NCBI GenBank assembly: GCA_030040865.1
Contig: JASHSX010000051.1
Coordinates: forward strand, 1-7,206
Direction of reading: 5' to 3'
Length of the DNA: 7,206 nucleotides
Source of the DNA: Thermoplasmata archaeon
Lineage (GTDB): Archaea; Thermoplasmatota; Thermoplasmata; Lutacidiplasmatales; UBA184
In this document: in pieces, positions 1 to 5,628 of the stretch
Layout of the letters: each line of letters begins with the position of its first letter
Position numbering within the stretch: the stretch's first letter is position 1
Position numbers and translations under genes: made by a program
Notes under the pieces: generated by a model
What the model saw: the letters and a program-made list of their open reading frames with translations, nothing else
Database searches by the model: none
What the model was told of the DNA's origin: nothing

Positions 1-1293
1 GAGCGGCTCGAGATCCCGCAGCCGGCGTGGCGGGCGTTCACGACCGTCGAGGAGGCCTCCGAGTTCGCGGACGACGTGGGGTATCCGGTGCTCGTGCGCC
101 CGTCCTACGTCCTCTCGGGCCAGGCGATGCGGGTGATCGCGGGGCGCGCGGACCTGGCCCGGTTCCTCTCCGAGGCCGCCCGGGTCTCACCCGAGCACCC
201 GGTGGTGATCACGAAGTTCATCGAGGGGGCCGACGAGGTCGAGCTCGACGGGATCTCGGACGGGGAGCGGGTCCTGGTCGCCGGGATCTTAGAGCACGTC
301 GAGCAGGCCGGCGTCCACTCGGGCGACGCGATCTTCTGCCTGCCGCCGCGCCACACCCCGGCCGAGGTGCAGGCGCAGCTCCTGGACGCCGCCCGCCGGC
401 TCGCGCGGACCCTCGAGATCCGCGGGCCGTTCAACGTCCAGTTCCTGGTGAAGGACCTCGCCTACCAGATCATCGAGCTCAACCTGCGCGCGAGCCGGTC
501 GCTGCCGTTCCTCGCGAAGGCGACGGGCGTCCCGCTCCTGCGCGAGGCGGCGCGCGCGATGCTCGGCCGTCCGATCTCGCGCGACGGGGTCGCGCCGCTC
601 CCGCGGGGCCGCTGGGGCGTGAAGGTGCCGCAGTTCTCGTTCCTCCAGCTCACCGGCTCGGACCCGCTCCTGGGCGTGGAGATGCAGTCGACCGGCGAGG
701 TCGCCTGCTTCGGCCCGACGTTCTCGGACGCGCTCGTGAAGGCGCTGGTCGCGACCGGGGTCCGGCTCGTGCCCCGGCGGGGGACCGCGTTCCTCTCGGT
801 CGGAGGTCCCGCGCTCAAGGAGGCGCTCCTGCCGATCGCGCGGAGCCTGCGCGCCCACGGCCTCAAGATCGCGGCGACCGAGGACACCGGTGCCTTCCTC
901 ACGGCGCGCGGGGTGCGGGGCGTCCGGATCCTCCACAAGGTCTCCGAACCCGACCGGCACCCGAACGTCCTCGAAGGGCTCGACCGGGGGGAGATCGACC
1001 TGCTGCTCAACGTCCCGCTCTCGCTCACCCAGGAGAAGTTCGAGCGGATGCTCGAGGACGAGTACGTGCTGAGGCGGCGCGCGATCGAGCTCGGGATCCC
1101 CCTGTTCACGAGCCTGGAAGGGTTCGCGGCGTACGTGGAGGGCGTCGTCTGGCTCGCCGACCATCCCGTGAGCGTCGACGCGCTCTACGGGTCCCCCGAG
1201 CCCGGACCGCCCGACCGGCCCGAGGCGCGGCCGCGCGCGCTGCCGATCCACCCGCGGCGGCCGCGCAAGCGACGCGCGGCGCGGGAGCGGTAG
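1..1293 (+). CDS. carB: Carbamoyl-phosphate synthase large subunit, C-terminal part (5' end outside window)
   Basis: Makes carbamoyl phosphate from bicarbonate, ammonia (channelled from CarA) and two ATP, feeding pyrimidine and arginine synthesis in the cytoplasm. The reading frame is open from base 1, so this is the last 430 residues of a protein normally near 1,070. Visible residues 26-44 (VGYPVLVRPSYVLSGQAMR) begin the second ATP-grasp core; EHVEQAGVHSGD follows near 98, and the metal/ATP residues Gln, Glu and Asn appear in NVQF (about 145-148) and IIELNLRASRS (157-167). From about 260 comes the MGS-like allosteric domain (ATEDTGAFL, ILHKVSE, LLNVP). NLRASRS, KVPQFSF and STGEVACFG resemble the eukaryotic CAD/CPS1 enzymes more than E. 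coli CarB, which has NPRAART. A Pro/Arg-rich basic tail of about 35 residues follows the MGS domain. It ends 24 bp from the convergent gene. Family assignment is certain; the regulatory ligand is not. Confidence 0.97.
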   Translation, partial: ERLEIPQPAWRAFTTVEEASEFADDVGYPVLVRPSYVLSGQAMRVIAGRADLARFLSEAARVSPEHPVVITKFIEGADEVELDGISDGERVLVAGILEHVEQAGVHSGDAIFCLPPRHTPAEVQAQLLDAARRLARTLEIRGPFNVQFLVKDLAYQIIELNLRASRSLPFLAKATGVPLLREAARAMLGRPISRDGVAPLPRGRWGVKVPQFSFLQLTGSDPLLGVEMQSTGEVACFGPTFSDALVKALVATGVRLVPRRGTAFLSVGGPALKEALLPIARSLRAHGLKIAATEDTGAFLTARGVRGVRILHKVSEPDRHPNVLEGLDRGEIDLLLNVPLSLTQEKFERMLEDEYVLRRRAIELGIPLFTSLEGFAAYVEGVVWLADHPVSVDALYGSPEPGPPDRPEARPRALPIHPRRPRKRRAARER

Positions 1294-1317
1294 CGAGAGC
1301 GATCGCGACCGCTCGGC
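1294..1317. terminator. Short convergent spacer with weak inverted repeat
   Basis: The 24 bp between the stops of carB (+) and the RAM-fusion gene (-) contain gagcg (1297-1301) and cgctc (1310-1314) around an 8-base loop. It could act in both directions as a terminator, but the stem is short and there is no T tract, so this is only a suggestion. Confidence 0.2.
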
Positions 1318-2013
1318 TCAGAACAGCGGGAACTTGGTGAGCGTGTACTCGGGCACGATCGTCGAGGTGTCGAGCACCTCGGGGATCCCGCGGATCCGCT
1401 CGGTCACGAAATCGAGGACGGTCCGCTTGTTCGACCCCGAGGTCGGGAACTCGAGGACGACCAGGATGTCCCAGTCGCCGGTCAGGAAGTGGAGCTCCTT
1501 GACCGTCGGGAGCGACTCCAGGATCTGGCGGATCCGGTCCAGGTCGCCGCCGCGGACCTTCATGTACGTGAACGCGCGGACCGCTTTGAGCTCGGACGGC
1601 ATGAGCTCGGCGAGCTTGGCGCCGGAGAACTCGGAGACCCCCTCGAGCCGCTCGCCGCCGGGCGAGATCAGCACCGGGAACCGCTGGACCCCCTTCAAGT
1701 GCTCCGCGATGAGCCGCTCGACGCGTCCCACCTTCTCGATGTCGATGACGCGCACCCGGTAGCCGCGGGCGGCCGCGATCTCCTCGACCTTCGCGACGCA
1801 GTGCGCCTGGTCGTCGGAGAGGAAATGGACCGGCGAGTCGGTGACGCCGCCCGAGTCCTCGGGGTTCGTCGCGACCGAGGAGACCCCTCCGCGCAGGCTC
1901 GGAGCGGTGCCCGTCAGGGTGGGGCCGCTCGGTCCGGACGGCGTCCGGTAGAACGTCGTGACGGCTTGCTTCGACTGCACGTAGAGCGTGAGCTGGCGCG
2001 GGTCGTCGGCCAT
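1318..2013 (-). CDS. Thioredoxin/glutaredoxin-like domain fused to Lrp/AsnC RAM ligand-binding domain
   Basis: A 231-residue protein. Residues 1-60 are Ser/Gly/Thr/Pro-rich and probably flexible, apart from a possible strand at 8-21. Residues 62-138 read as a glutaredoxin-like fold: strand VHFLS (62-66), a helix, strand YRVRVIDIE, then a Phe-Pro (112-113) in the cis-proline position and GVSEF near 124-128. The usual CxxC is QAHC (69-72), so only the second cysteine remains. Residues 145-229 match the RAM effector-binding domain of Lrp/AsnC regulators (beta-alpha-beta-beta-alpha-beta), with the GDWD turn (179-182 region) that lines ligand pockets in that family. No helix-turn-helix is present, so it resembles stand-alone RAM proteins with an added sensor or adaptor domain. 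RAM domains usually bind amino acids and assemble as dimers or octamers; its ligand here is unknown. The ATG at 2013 is chosen because a good TATA box sits 28 bp before it. Thioredoxin fold is inferred by pattern; RAM is firmer. Confidence 0.85.
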   Translation of the reverse strand: MADDPRQLTLYVQSKQAVTTFYRTPSGPSGPTLTGTAPSLRGGVSSVATNPEDSGGVTDSPVHFLSDDQAHCVAKVEEIAAARGYRVRVIDIEKVGRVERLIAEHLKGVQRFPVLISPGGERLEGVSEFSGAKLAELMPSELKAVRAFTYMKVRGGDLDRIRQILESLPTVKELHFLTGDWDILVVLEFPTSGSNKRTVLDFVTERIRGIPEVLDTSTIVPEYTLTKFPLF

Positions 2014-2037
2014 GGCGTCCGCCGAGACGGGCGGCGC

Positions 2038-2045
2038 TATTTAAA
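2038..2045 (-). promoter_or_regulatory. TATA box of the thioredoxin-like/RAM gene
   Basis: On the minus strand this reads TTTAAATA, preceded by the AT-rich TCAATTTCG, within otherwise GC-rich DNA. Its centre is about 28 bp from the ATG at 2013, the usual archaeal TATA-to-start distance, which puts the start site at or next to the start codon and implies a leaderless mRNA. Confidence 0.75.
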
Positions 2046-2066
2046 CGAAATTGACGGAATCGAGGG

Positions 2067-2088
2067 CCCCCGCCCGTGCGGGCGGGGG
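2067..2088 (-). terminator. Perfect 10-bp GC stem-loop downstream of SSB
   Basis: CCCCCGCCCG (2067-2076) and CGGGCGGGGG (2079-2088) are exact inverted repeats separated by two bases. On the SSB transcript the hairpin is followed after a short gap by T-containing sequence (GATTCCGTCAATTTCG). It lies between the SSB stop and the promoter of the next gene, so a transcription end or mRNA-stabilising 3' structure for SSB is likely. Archaea mostly terminate at T tracts, so the hairpin's exact role is uncertain. Confidence 0.5.
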
Positions 2089-2104
2089 AAGGGGTTGGGG
2101 GCGC

Positions 2105-2124
2105 GACGCGCCGGGGGGCGCGTC
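2105..2124 (-). terminator. 8-bp stem-loop overlapping the SSB stop codon
   Basis: GACGCGCC (2105-2112) and GGCGCGTC (2117-2124) are perfect inverted repeats with a four-base loop. The stem includes two bases of the SSB TGA stop (2123-2125). Together with the hairpin at 2067-2088 it makes a double-hairpin 3' end. It could affect transcript stability or termination; no function is proven. Confidence 0.4.
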
Positions 2125-2623
2125 AGTAGCGCTTGTAGTTGTCCGAGCGCTCGCGGCCCTGGCCACCGCCGCTGCCGCCGCCACCGGAGTAGCGACCGCC
2201 GCCGCCGTAGCCACCGCCGCCGCGGTCCCGGTAGCCACCGCCACCGAACGACCGGCGCTCGTTCTCGAACTCCTGCTGGCTCATGTCGAGGGACTGGTTG
2301 ACCTCGGCGATCGTCTCCGTCGACTTCGTGAGGTTACCGTACCGGCCCACGTTGAGCCGCATGTGGCCGCGCACGAGGGAGACGTAGCCGTTGTCGACGA
2401 GGATGACCTCGTCCTTCTGGATCGTCCCGATCTGCTCGTTCCACAGGGAGAGCGTGATCGTGGCGGTGTCGTCGCCGACGACCGCCTCGCACACCTTCCT
2501 CGGGTCCCCGAACTTGCCCATCACTTCCTTGGGCTCTCCGATCGAGAGCACCTTGGAGAGCACGTTCACTTGCTTCGAGTTCGGCGTCAGGTCTCGCACT
2601 TTCGTCAGGGGTTTGTCCACCAT
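2123..2623 (-). CDS. ssb: Single-stranded DNA-binding protein, crenarchaeal (SsoSSB) type, single OB fold with Gly-rich tail
   Basis: A 166-residue protein that coats ssDNA during replication and repair. Residues 5-108 form one OB fold collinear with Sulfolobus SSB: TKVRDLTPNSKQVNV at the N-terminus, EAVVGDDTATITLSLW at 46-61, and the G-x-x-x-LN-x-G motif near 86-93. Of the ssDNA-stacking aromatics known in SsoSSB, Trp56 corresponds to Trp61 here, Trp75 to Tyr80, and Phe79 to Val84, so one stacking residue seems lost. Residues 126-166 are a disordered Gly/Tyr/Arg/Ser tail (short YRDRGGGG and GGGGRYSGGGG runs) ending in NYKRY, comparable to the Gly/Arg tail of SsoSSB, although here the end is basic/aromatic and not acidic. 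The ATG at 2623 begins the OB homology; GAAGGCG upstream is a weak ribosome-binding candidate. The gene is divergent from the TPR gene. This SSB type is known from Crenarchaeota and Thermoplasmata. Confidence 0.92.
   Translation of the reverse strand: MVDKPLTKVRDLTPNSKQVNVLSKVLSIGEPKEVMGKFGDPRKVCEAVVGDDTATITLSLWNEQIGTIQKDEVILVDNGYVSLVRGHMRLNVGRYGNLTKSTETIAEVNQSLDMSQQEFENERRSFGGGGYRDRGGGGYGGGGRYSGGGGSGGGQGRERSDNYKRY
2162..2245 (-). repeat. Gly-codon low-complexity tract encoding the SSB tail
   Basis: Runs of GGC/GGT-type glycine codons interrupted by Tyr, Arg and Ser codons encode residues 127-154 of SSB. On the plus strand this appears as ccgccg/ccaccg triplet repeats. It can expand or contract in frame by slippage, so tail length probably varies among relatives. 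Confidence 0.7.
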
Positions 2624-2955
2624 CGTTGTCGCCTTCTTTCGCTCCGCGTTCCGCGTTCGTTTTCGGGGGAATCCTTGGCCGATTCTCGTCGTGCGGACAC
2701 TCGTCGCAAAAGTAGGACGGGCGGGTCGCTCGATTCGGGTTGGGCGCGCGGATTCCTTGCCCCGAACGGGGCGAGGGAGAATATAACTCCGGCCCGTGCC
2801 GCGCCGTAGCGCGGACGGAGCCCGGCCGTCACGCGCCCGGGGTCCCTTCGGACCGGTGGGGGACGGGCCCGGGCGGGGTCGACGCGGGGCGGGCGTTCGT
2901 CTCCGGCGGCAGCCTTTTCCCCCCCTCCGCGGTCGAGGGGTCCCGGGTCCCCTCC
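2624..2955. other. Divergent intergenic region between SSB and the TPR gene
   Basis: The 332 bp contain no convincing coding frame. On the SSB side, TACTTTTG (minus strand, 2707-2714) and CGAAAACG (about 2656-2663) are weak TATA candidates. In the middle is a clear AT island at 2779-2786. The TPR side is extremely GC-rich, with hairpins CCGCGC/GCGCGG (2799-2814, CGTA loop) and GGTCC/GGACC (2841-2854, CTTC loop), and a TTTT run at 2915-2918 inside CCTTTTCC, which may be a weak TATA for the TPR gene or an end point for a short transcript. No tRNA T-loop (TTCRA) pattern was found on either strand. Confidence 0.6.
2779..2786. promoter_or_regulatory. Isolated TATA-like island, direction unclear
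   Basis: GAATATAA on the plus strand, preceded by purine-rich CGAGGGA (BRE-like); TTATATTC on the minus strand. It is the only strongly AT-rich stretch in this intergenic region. Read to the right it predicts a start near 2810, giving a leader of about 145 bases before the TPR start or a separate small RNA. Read to the left it predicts a start near 2757, giving an SSB leader of about 130 bases. Both are longer than at the other genes here. Confidence 0.45.
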
Positions 2956-3699
2956 GTGCATCCGAGCTTCGACATCGGAGTCCACTACTTCCTCCGCCAG
3001 GACTACGAGAACGCGACGCGGGCGTTCGAGGCGGTCCTTCGGGACCAGCCGACCGAGGGGCGTGCCTGGTCGTACTACGGGATCTGCCTCGCCCACCAGG
3101 GGCGGGGCGCGGAGGCGGAAGCCGCGCTCGCCCGCGCGATCGGCTTCCTGCCGGGGAACGGCGAAGCGTGGTTCCACCTCGGCGTGGCCCGGTCGCTGCG
3201 CGAGGAGTGGCGCGAGGCCGCGAGCGCCTACCGCCACGCGGTGGGGCTCGAGCCCGGCGACATGGTCGCGTGGCACCGACTCGGGGTCGCGCTCGCGGAG
3301 TCCGGCGACGAGTCCGGCGCGGCCGTGGCGTTCGAACGCGCGCTCGTGCTCTCGCGCGAGGTGCCGCCGACGCCGCTCGGCCCCGACCGCGCTCCCGCGG
3401 CGGCCGACGACCACGTCGACGAGGCCGGCGCCCGGGAGGGCGGCCGGGAAGCGAAGAGCTGGCTCGAGCTCGCGCTGTCGCTCCTGAGCCTCGGCGAGGA
3501 GGAGGAGGCGGTCGCCGCCTACGAGCGGGCGTACACGCTCGACCCCGAGCGGGCGTCGCACTCGCTGTTCAAGCCGATGCTGAGGCTCCTCACCGTGGTC
3601 GAGGGCGGCCCCGACCCCGAGCTCGACACCCACGAGGATGCGGTCCCGCCCGGTCCGAGCCCGCCGCGCCCGCCCGACCGTCGTCTCGAGGTCGGCTAG
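2956..3699 (+). CDS. TPR-repeat protein (about five TPR units)
   Basis: A 247-residue protein built of tetratricopeptide repeats, which normally serve as protein-protein docking surfaces; the partner is unknown. Repeat-like units lie near residues 3-32, 36-67, 70-102, 104-135 and 168-198, each with the W/Y-x-x-x-G-x-x-x-x-x-G ... A-x-x-x-Y/F-x-x-A-x-x-L-x-P pattern (for example AWFHLGVARS ... AYRHAVGLEPGD). An approximately 30-residue Pro/Ala/Asp-rich insert (136-165) separates the fourth and fifth units, and a Pro-rich tail ends the protein. No signal peptide or membrane segment is seen, so it is probably cytoplasmic. GTG at 2956 is chosen because repeat homology begins directly there and the only earlier start in frame (ATG at 2740) would add 72 residues of unlike sequence across a TATA-like island. 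The stop lies only 6 bp from the convergent trpS stop. Confidence 0.85.
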   Translation: MHPSFDIGVHYFLRQDYENATRAFEAVLRDQPTEGRAWSYYGICLAHQGRGAEAEAALARAIGFLPGNGEAWFHLGVARSLREEWREAASAYRHAVGLEPGDMVAWHRLGVALAESGDESGAAVAFERALVLSREVPPTPLGPDRAPAAADDHVDEAGAREGGREAKSWLELALSLLSLGEEEEAVAAYERAYTLDPERASHSLFKPMLRLLTVVEGGPDPELDTHEDAVPPGPSPPRPPDRRLEVG

Positions 3700-3705
3700 G
3701 TTCGT

Positions 3706-4851
3706 CTACAGCGGGCGTGGGGCCGCGGTCACGATCGTCGATTCGGCCCACGCCTTCGCCTTCTCGCGGGCCTCTTCGTGCTCCCGGTAGAACCGGTGCA
3801 CCCGTTCGAGCAGCTGCCCCTTGCAGTCGCCGCACAGGAGCTCGCCGGAACGGCACTGCCGGGTGATCTCGTCGAACTTTTGATCGGTCTCCGCGAACCG
3901 GGTCCGCCAGAGCGCCCAGATCGAGCAGATCTCGGGGGTCGCGCCGAGCCGCCGCTGCTCCTCGACGGTCGCCCGGCCGCCGGTGAAGGCGTCCCGGATC
4001 TTCCGCTCGACCGTCTTGGGCGGGTCGTTCAGGAACAGCGCGTTGTCGGCGGTCGCCCCGGTCGTCGACATCGCGGCGTCGCCCTGGAGCCCGGGGACCA
4101 TGCGGCTGTGGAGGAGCGCGGGCTTCGGGTACCCCAGGCCCTCGGCGATGTCCCGGGTGACCCGGAAGTGCGGGTCCTGGTCGATCCCGCACGGGATGAG
4201 GCAGGGGATGCTCGTCCCCTCGGCCCACGACGGCCAGAACGCCGGCACCGTCTGGAGGGCGGTGAAGAAGACCCAGCCGATGTTGCTGCTCGGCTCCAAG
4301 CCGAAGACGGCCTTCACCGTCGAGTACGGGATCTTCCGGGCCACGCGGATCGCGAGAGGGTAGAGCGCGGCGATCGAACGGGAGTCGAAGAAGACGTGCG
4401 TCCGCTTGGGGTCGAAGCCGAGCGCCAGGATGTCGTAGAGGTTCTCGAGCCCCCACTTCGCCGTCTCCTCGCGGGTGAGCCCCGCGCGCGACCAGTACTT
4501 CTCGTCGTCCGTGATCTGGATGTACATCCGCACGCCGAGCCGGCGCTGGAGCCAGACGCAGAGGTCGAAGTGGACGAGGTGCGAGGTGTGCATCGGCCCG
4601 GACGGGCCGCGTCCCGAGTAGAGGAAGAACGGCTTCCCGTTCGCGAAGCCGTCCAGGAGCGGGCCCAGGTCGCGGTGCGAGTAGTAGATCCCCCGCGTCA
4701 AAAGCGGCGGGAGGTCGGCGCCGGCGATGTGGTGGAGCTTCGCGAGGAGCTCGGGGCCGAGCGTCTGGGTGCCGAACATCTCCCGGAGCCGGTCGTAGTC
4801 GACCCGCCCCCGGACCTCGTACGGTGTGACGACGAACTCCTCGTCGGGCAT
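3706..4851 (-). CDS. trpS: Tryptophanyl-tRNA synthetase, archaeal/eukaryotic type, with candidate [4Fe-4S] motif
   Basis: A 381-residue class Ic synthetase that activates Trp with ATP and charges tRNA-Trp. It aligns with human cytosolic TrpRS over its length: GRGPSGPMHTSH (80-91; HTSH is the HIGH motif), IQITDDEKY (111-119), IPCGIDQDPHFR (219-230), YPKPALLHS (241-249). Residues known to hold Trp in the human enzyme have counterparts Tyr78, Gln112, Glu117, Gln200 and Gln225. The KMSKS loop, KMSAS in human, is AMSTT (260-264), so the lysine is missing. In the C-terminal anticodon-binding region, Cys309, Cys333, Cys340 and Cys343 form C-x23-C-x6-C-x2-C, close to the C-x22-C-x6-C-x2-C cluster motif of Thermotoga maritima TrpRS. 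The N-terminal extension is short, about 70 residues before the catalytic fold. The gene lies 16 bp behind the zinc-ribbon gene and probably shares its promoter. Identity is certain; cluster binding is inferred. Confidence 0.96.
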   Translation of the reverse strand: MPDEEFVVTPYEVRGRVDYDRLREMFGTQTLGPELLAKLHHIAGADLPPLLTRGIYYSHRDLGPLLDGFANGKPFFLYSGRGPSGPMHTSHLVHFDLCVWLQRRLGVRMYIQITDDEKYWSRAGLTREETAKWGLENLYDILALGFDPKRTHVFFDSRSIAALYPLAIRVARKIPYSTVKAVFGLEPSSNIGWVFFTALQTVPAFWPSWAEGTSIPCLIPCGIDQDPHFRVTRDIAEGLGYPKPALLHSRMVPGLQGDAAMSTTGATADNALFLNDPPKTVERKIRDAFTGGRATVEEQRRLGATPEICSIWALWRTRFAETDQKFDEITRQCRSGELLCGDCKGQLLERVHRFYREHEEAREKAKAWAESTIVTAAPRPL

Positions 4852-4867
4852 CGCTTCCGGCCCGCCG

Positions 4868-5176
4868 CTACCCTTCGGGGAAGGTGATCTTCGCGAGGAT
4901 CGACTCGCGTTCGCTCAGCGGGACGCCGGCGCTCGAGAGCGCCTCGGCCACGCACGAGCGGGAGTGTTCGAAGTGGATCGTGTGGCCGCACGACGGGCAA
5001 CTGGCCCATCCCTGGATCAGGCTGCGGAGCCCCTCGCGCGAGGTCGACGAGTCCCGACGGGCGAACCGGTCGACGAGGATCGCGCCCCCGGCCTGGCTCT
5101 CCAGGTTGGTGAGGGGGACCCGGACGGGCGTGTTGCAGATCGGGCACCGGGCGGGATTGCGGCAGGTGCACGCCAT
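4868..5176 (-). CDS. Small Cys-rich zinc-ribbon-like protein upstream of trpS
   Basis: A 102-residue protein I do not recognise. It has two metal-binding clusters: C3-x-C5-x5-C11-x2-C14 at the N-terminus, and C60-x2-C63-G-H65 followed by H68, H71 and C75. The first looks like a four-cysteine zinc knuckle; the second (CPSCGHTIHFEHSRSC) like half a zinc ribbon with His/Cys ligands, and the two could pair into one ribbon or bind two metals. The middle (15-59) is polar without a clear motif, and the C-terminus is helical. It is 16 bp ahead of trpS on the same strand, so co-transcription is likely; a nucleic-acid or protein-binding role would fit but is not shown. The start is taken at ATG 5176 because a TATA box lies 33 bp upstream. 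An ATG at 5248 would add 24 Arg/His/Pro-rich residues spanning that box. Confidence 0.75.
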   Translation of the reverse strand: MACTCRNPARCPICNTPVRVPLTNLESQAGGAILVDRFARRDSSTSREGLRSLIQGWASCPSCGHTIHFEHSRSCVAEALSSAGVPLSERESILAKITFPEG

Positions 5177-5205
5177 GGACGGACGTAGGTACCGTCGGAC
5201 CCCCT

Positions 5206-5213
5206 CTAAAGAA
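5206..5213 (-). promoter_or_regulatory. TATA-like box of the zinc-ribbon/trpS pair
   Basis: TTCTTTAG on the minus strand, the only AT-rich element in this 110-bp divergent region. Its centre is about 33 bp from the ATG at 5176, predicting a leader of about 6 bases. It probably drives both the zinc-ribbon gene and trpS. Confidence 0.5.
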
Positions 5214-5286
5214 CGATGGGGCCGAGCGGAGGGGCGGTGCGGGTGCACCGCGGAAGCCTCATGCGGGGCGCGCGTTCCGGGGGACG

Positions 5287-5628
5287 ATGCCCGAGACCCC
5301 CCAGGAAGAGGCCGCGCGGGAACTTCGGGACGAGATGGTCGAGCTGCTCAAGTTCCTGAACCGGGCCGAGGAGGAACAGCGCGACGTGAACGGCTACGAG
5401 CTCCAGGAACTGCACTACTTCCTCTCCAAGGGACCGTACCCCAACATCTCCCCGACGGAGGTGGAGCGGGCCGTGAGCGTGCTCGTCGGGAACGGGCTCG
5501 CCGCCGTGCTCACCGACGACGAGTTCGCGTGGGAGCGCCGCCGGGTCGTCGGGACCCGCTACATCGTCACCACGAAGGGGAAGCAGTTCCTGGTGAAGCG
5601 CCTCGAGAAGATCGAGCGGATCGACTGA
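5287..5628 (+). CDS. Small winged-helix-like protein, paralog A
   Basis: A 113-residue protein of no family I can name. An acidic helix (about 5-33, with LNRAE at 24-28) is followed by helix-rich sequence with NISPTEVERAVSVLVGNGL (53-71), resembling the recognition helices of a winged-helix fold, and then a hairpin-like wing with RYIVTTKGKQFLV (91-103). It is clearly related to the gene at 6242-6589: both share LNRAE, a hydrophobic-LV-x-NG turn, and RY-x-[IV]T-x-x-GKQFLV at matching spacing, and the DNA has a 17-base identical stretch (5578-5594 and 6539-6555). By fold it may be a small DNA-binding regulator or a subunit-docking protein; this is inference. GGGGGACG just before the ATG may help ribosome binding, and no TATA box is evident for this gene. 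It is divergent from the zinc-ribbon gene. Confidence 0.78.
   Translation: MPETPQEEAARELRDEMVELLKFLNRAEEEQRDVNGYELQELHYFLSKGPYPNISPTEVERAVSVLVGNGLAAVLTDDEFAWERRRVVGTRYIVTTKGKQFLVKRLEKIERID

Noticed and set aside
27..1340. Long plus-strand open frame in an alternate frame across carB
   Set aside because: Arg/Gly/Ala-rich translation without family motifs; a GC-rich shadow of the clear carB frame.
2051..2809. Plus-strand open frame opposite SSB
   Set aside because: It mirrors the SSB coding sequence and its Gly-rich tail (Ala/Val/Thr repeats), and runs through the AT island and the intergenic region; no recognisable protein.
2740..2955. N-terminal extension of the TPR protein from ATG 2740
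   Set aside because: The 72 added residues lack TPR pattern and cross a TATA-like island and GC hairpins; GTG 2956 begins the repeats directly.
2787..2955. Possible tRNA after the TATA island
   Set aside because: No TTCRA T-loop, no acceptor pairing and no cloverleaf could be drawn on either strand.
3590..4456. Minus-strand alternate frame over trpS and the TPR end
   Set aside because: Arg/Pro/Gly-rich frame-shifted shadow of trpS, which has full-length homology in its own frame.
5177..5248. N-terminal extension of the zinc-ribbon protein from ATG 5248
   Set aside because: The 24 residues are Arg/His/Pro-rich and include the predicted TATA box; ATG 5176 is immediately before the Cys cluster.
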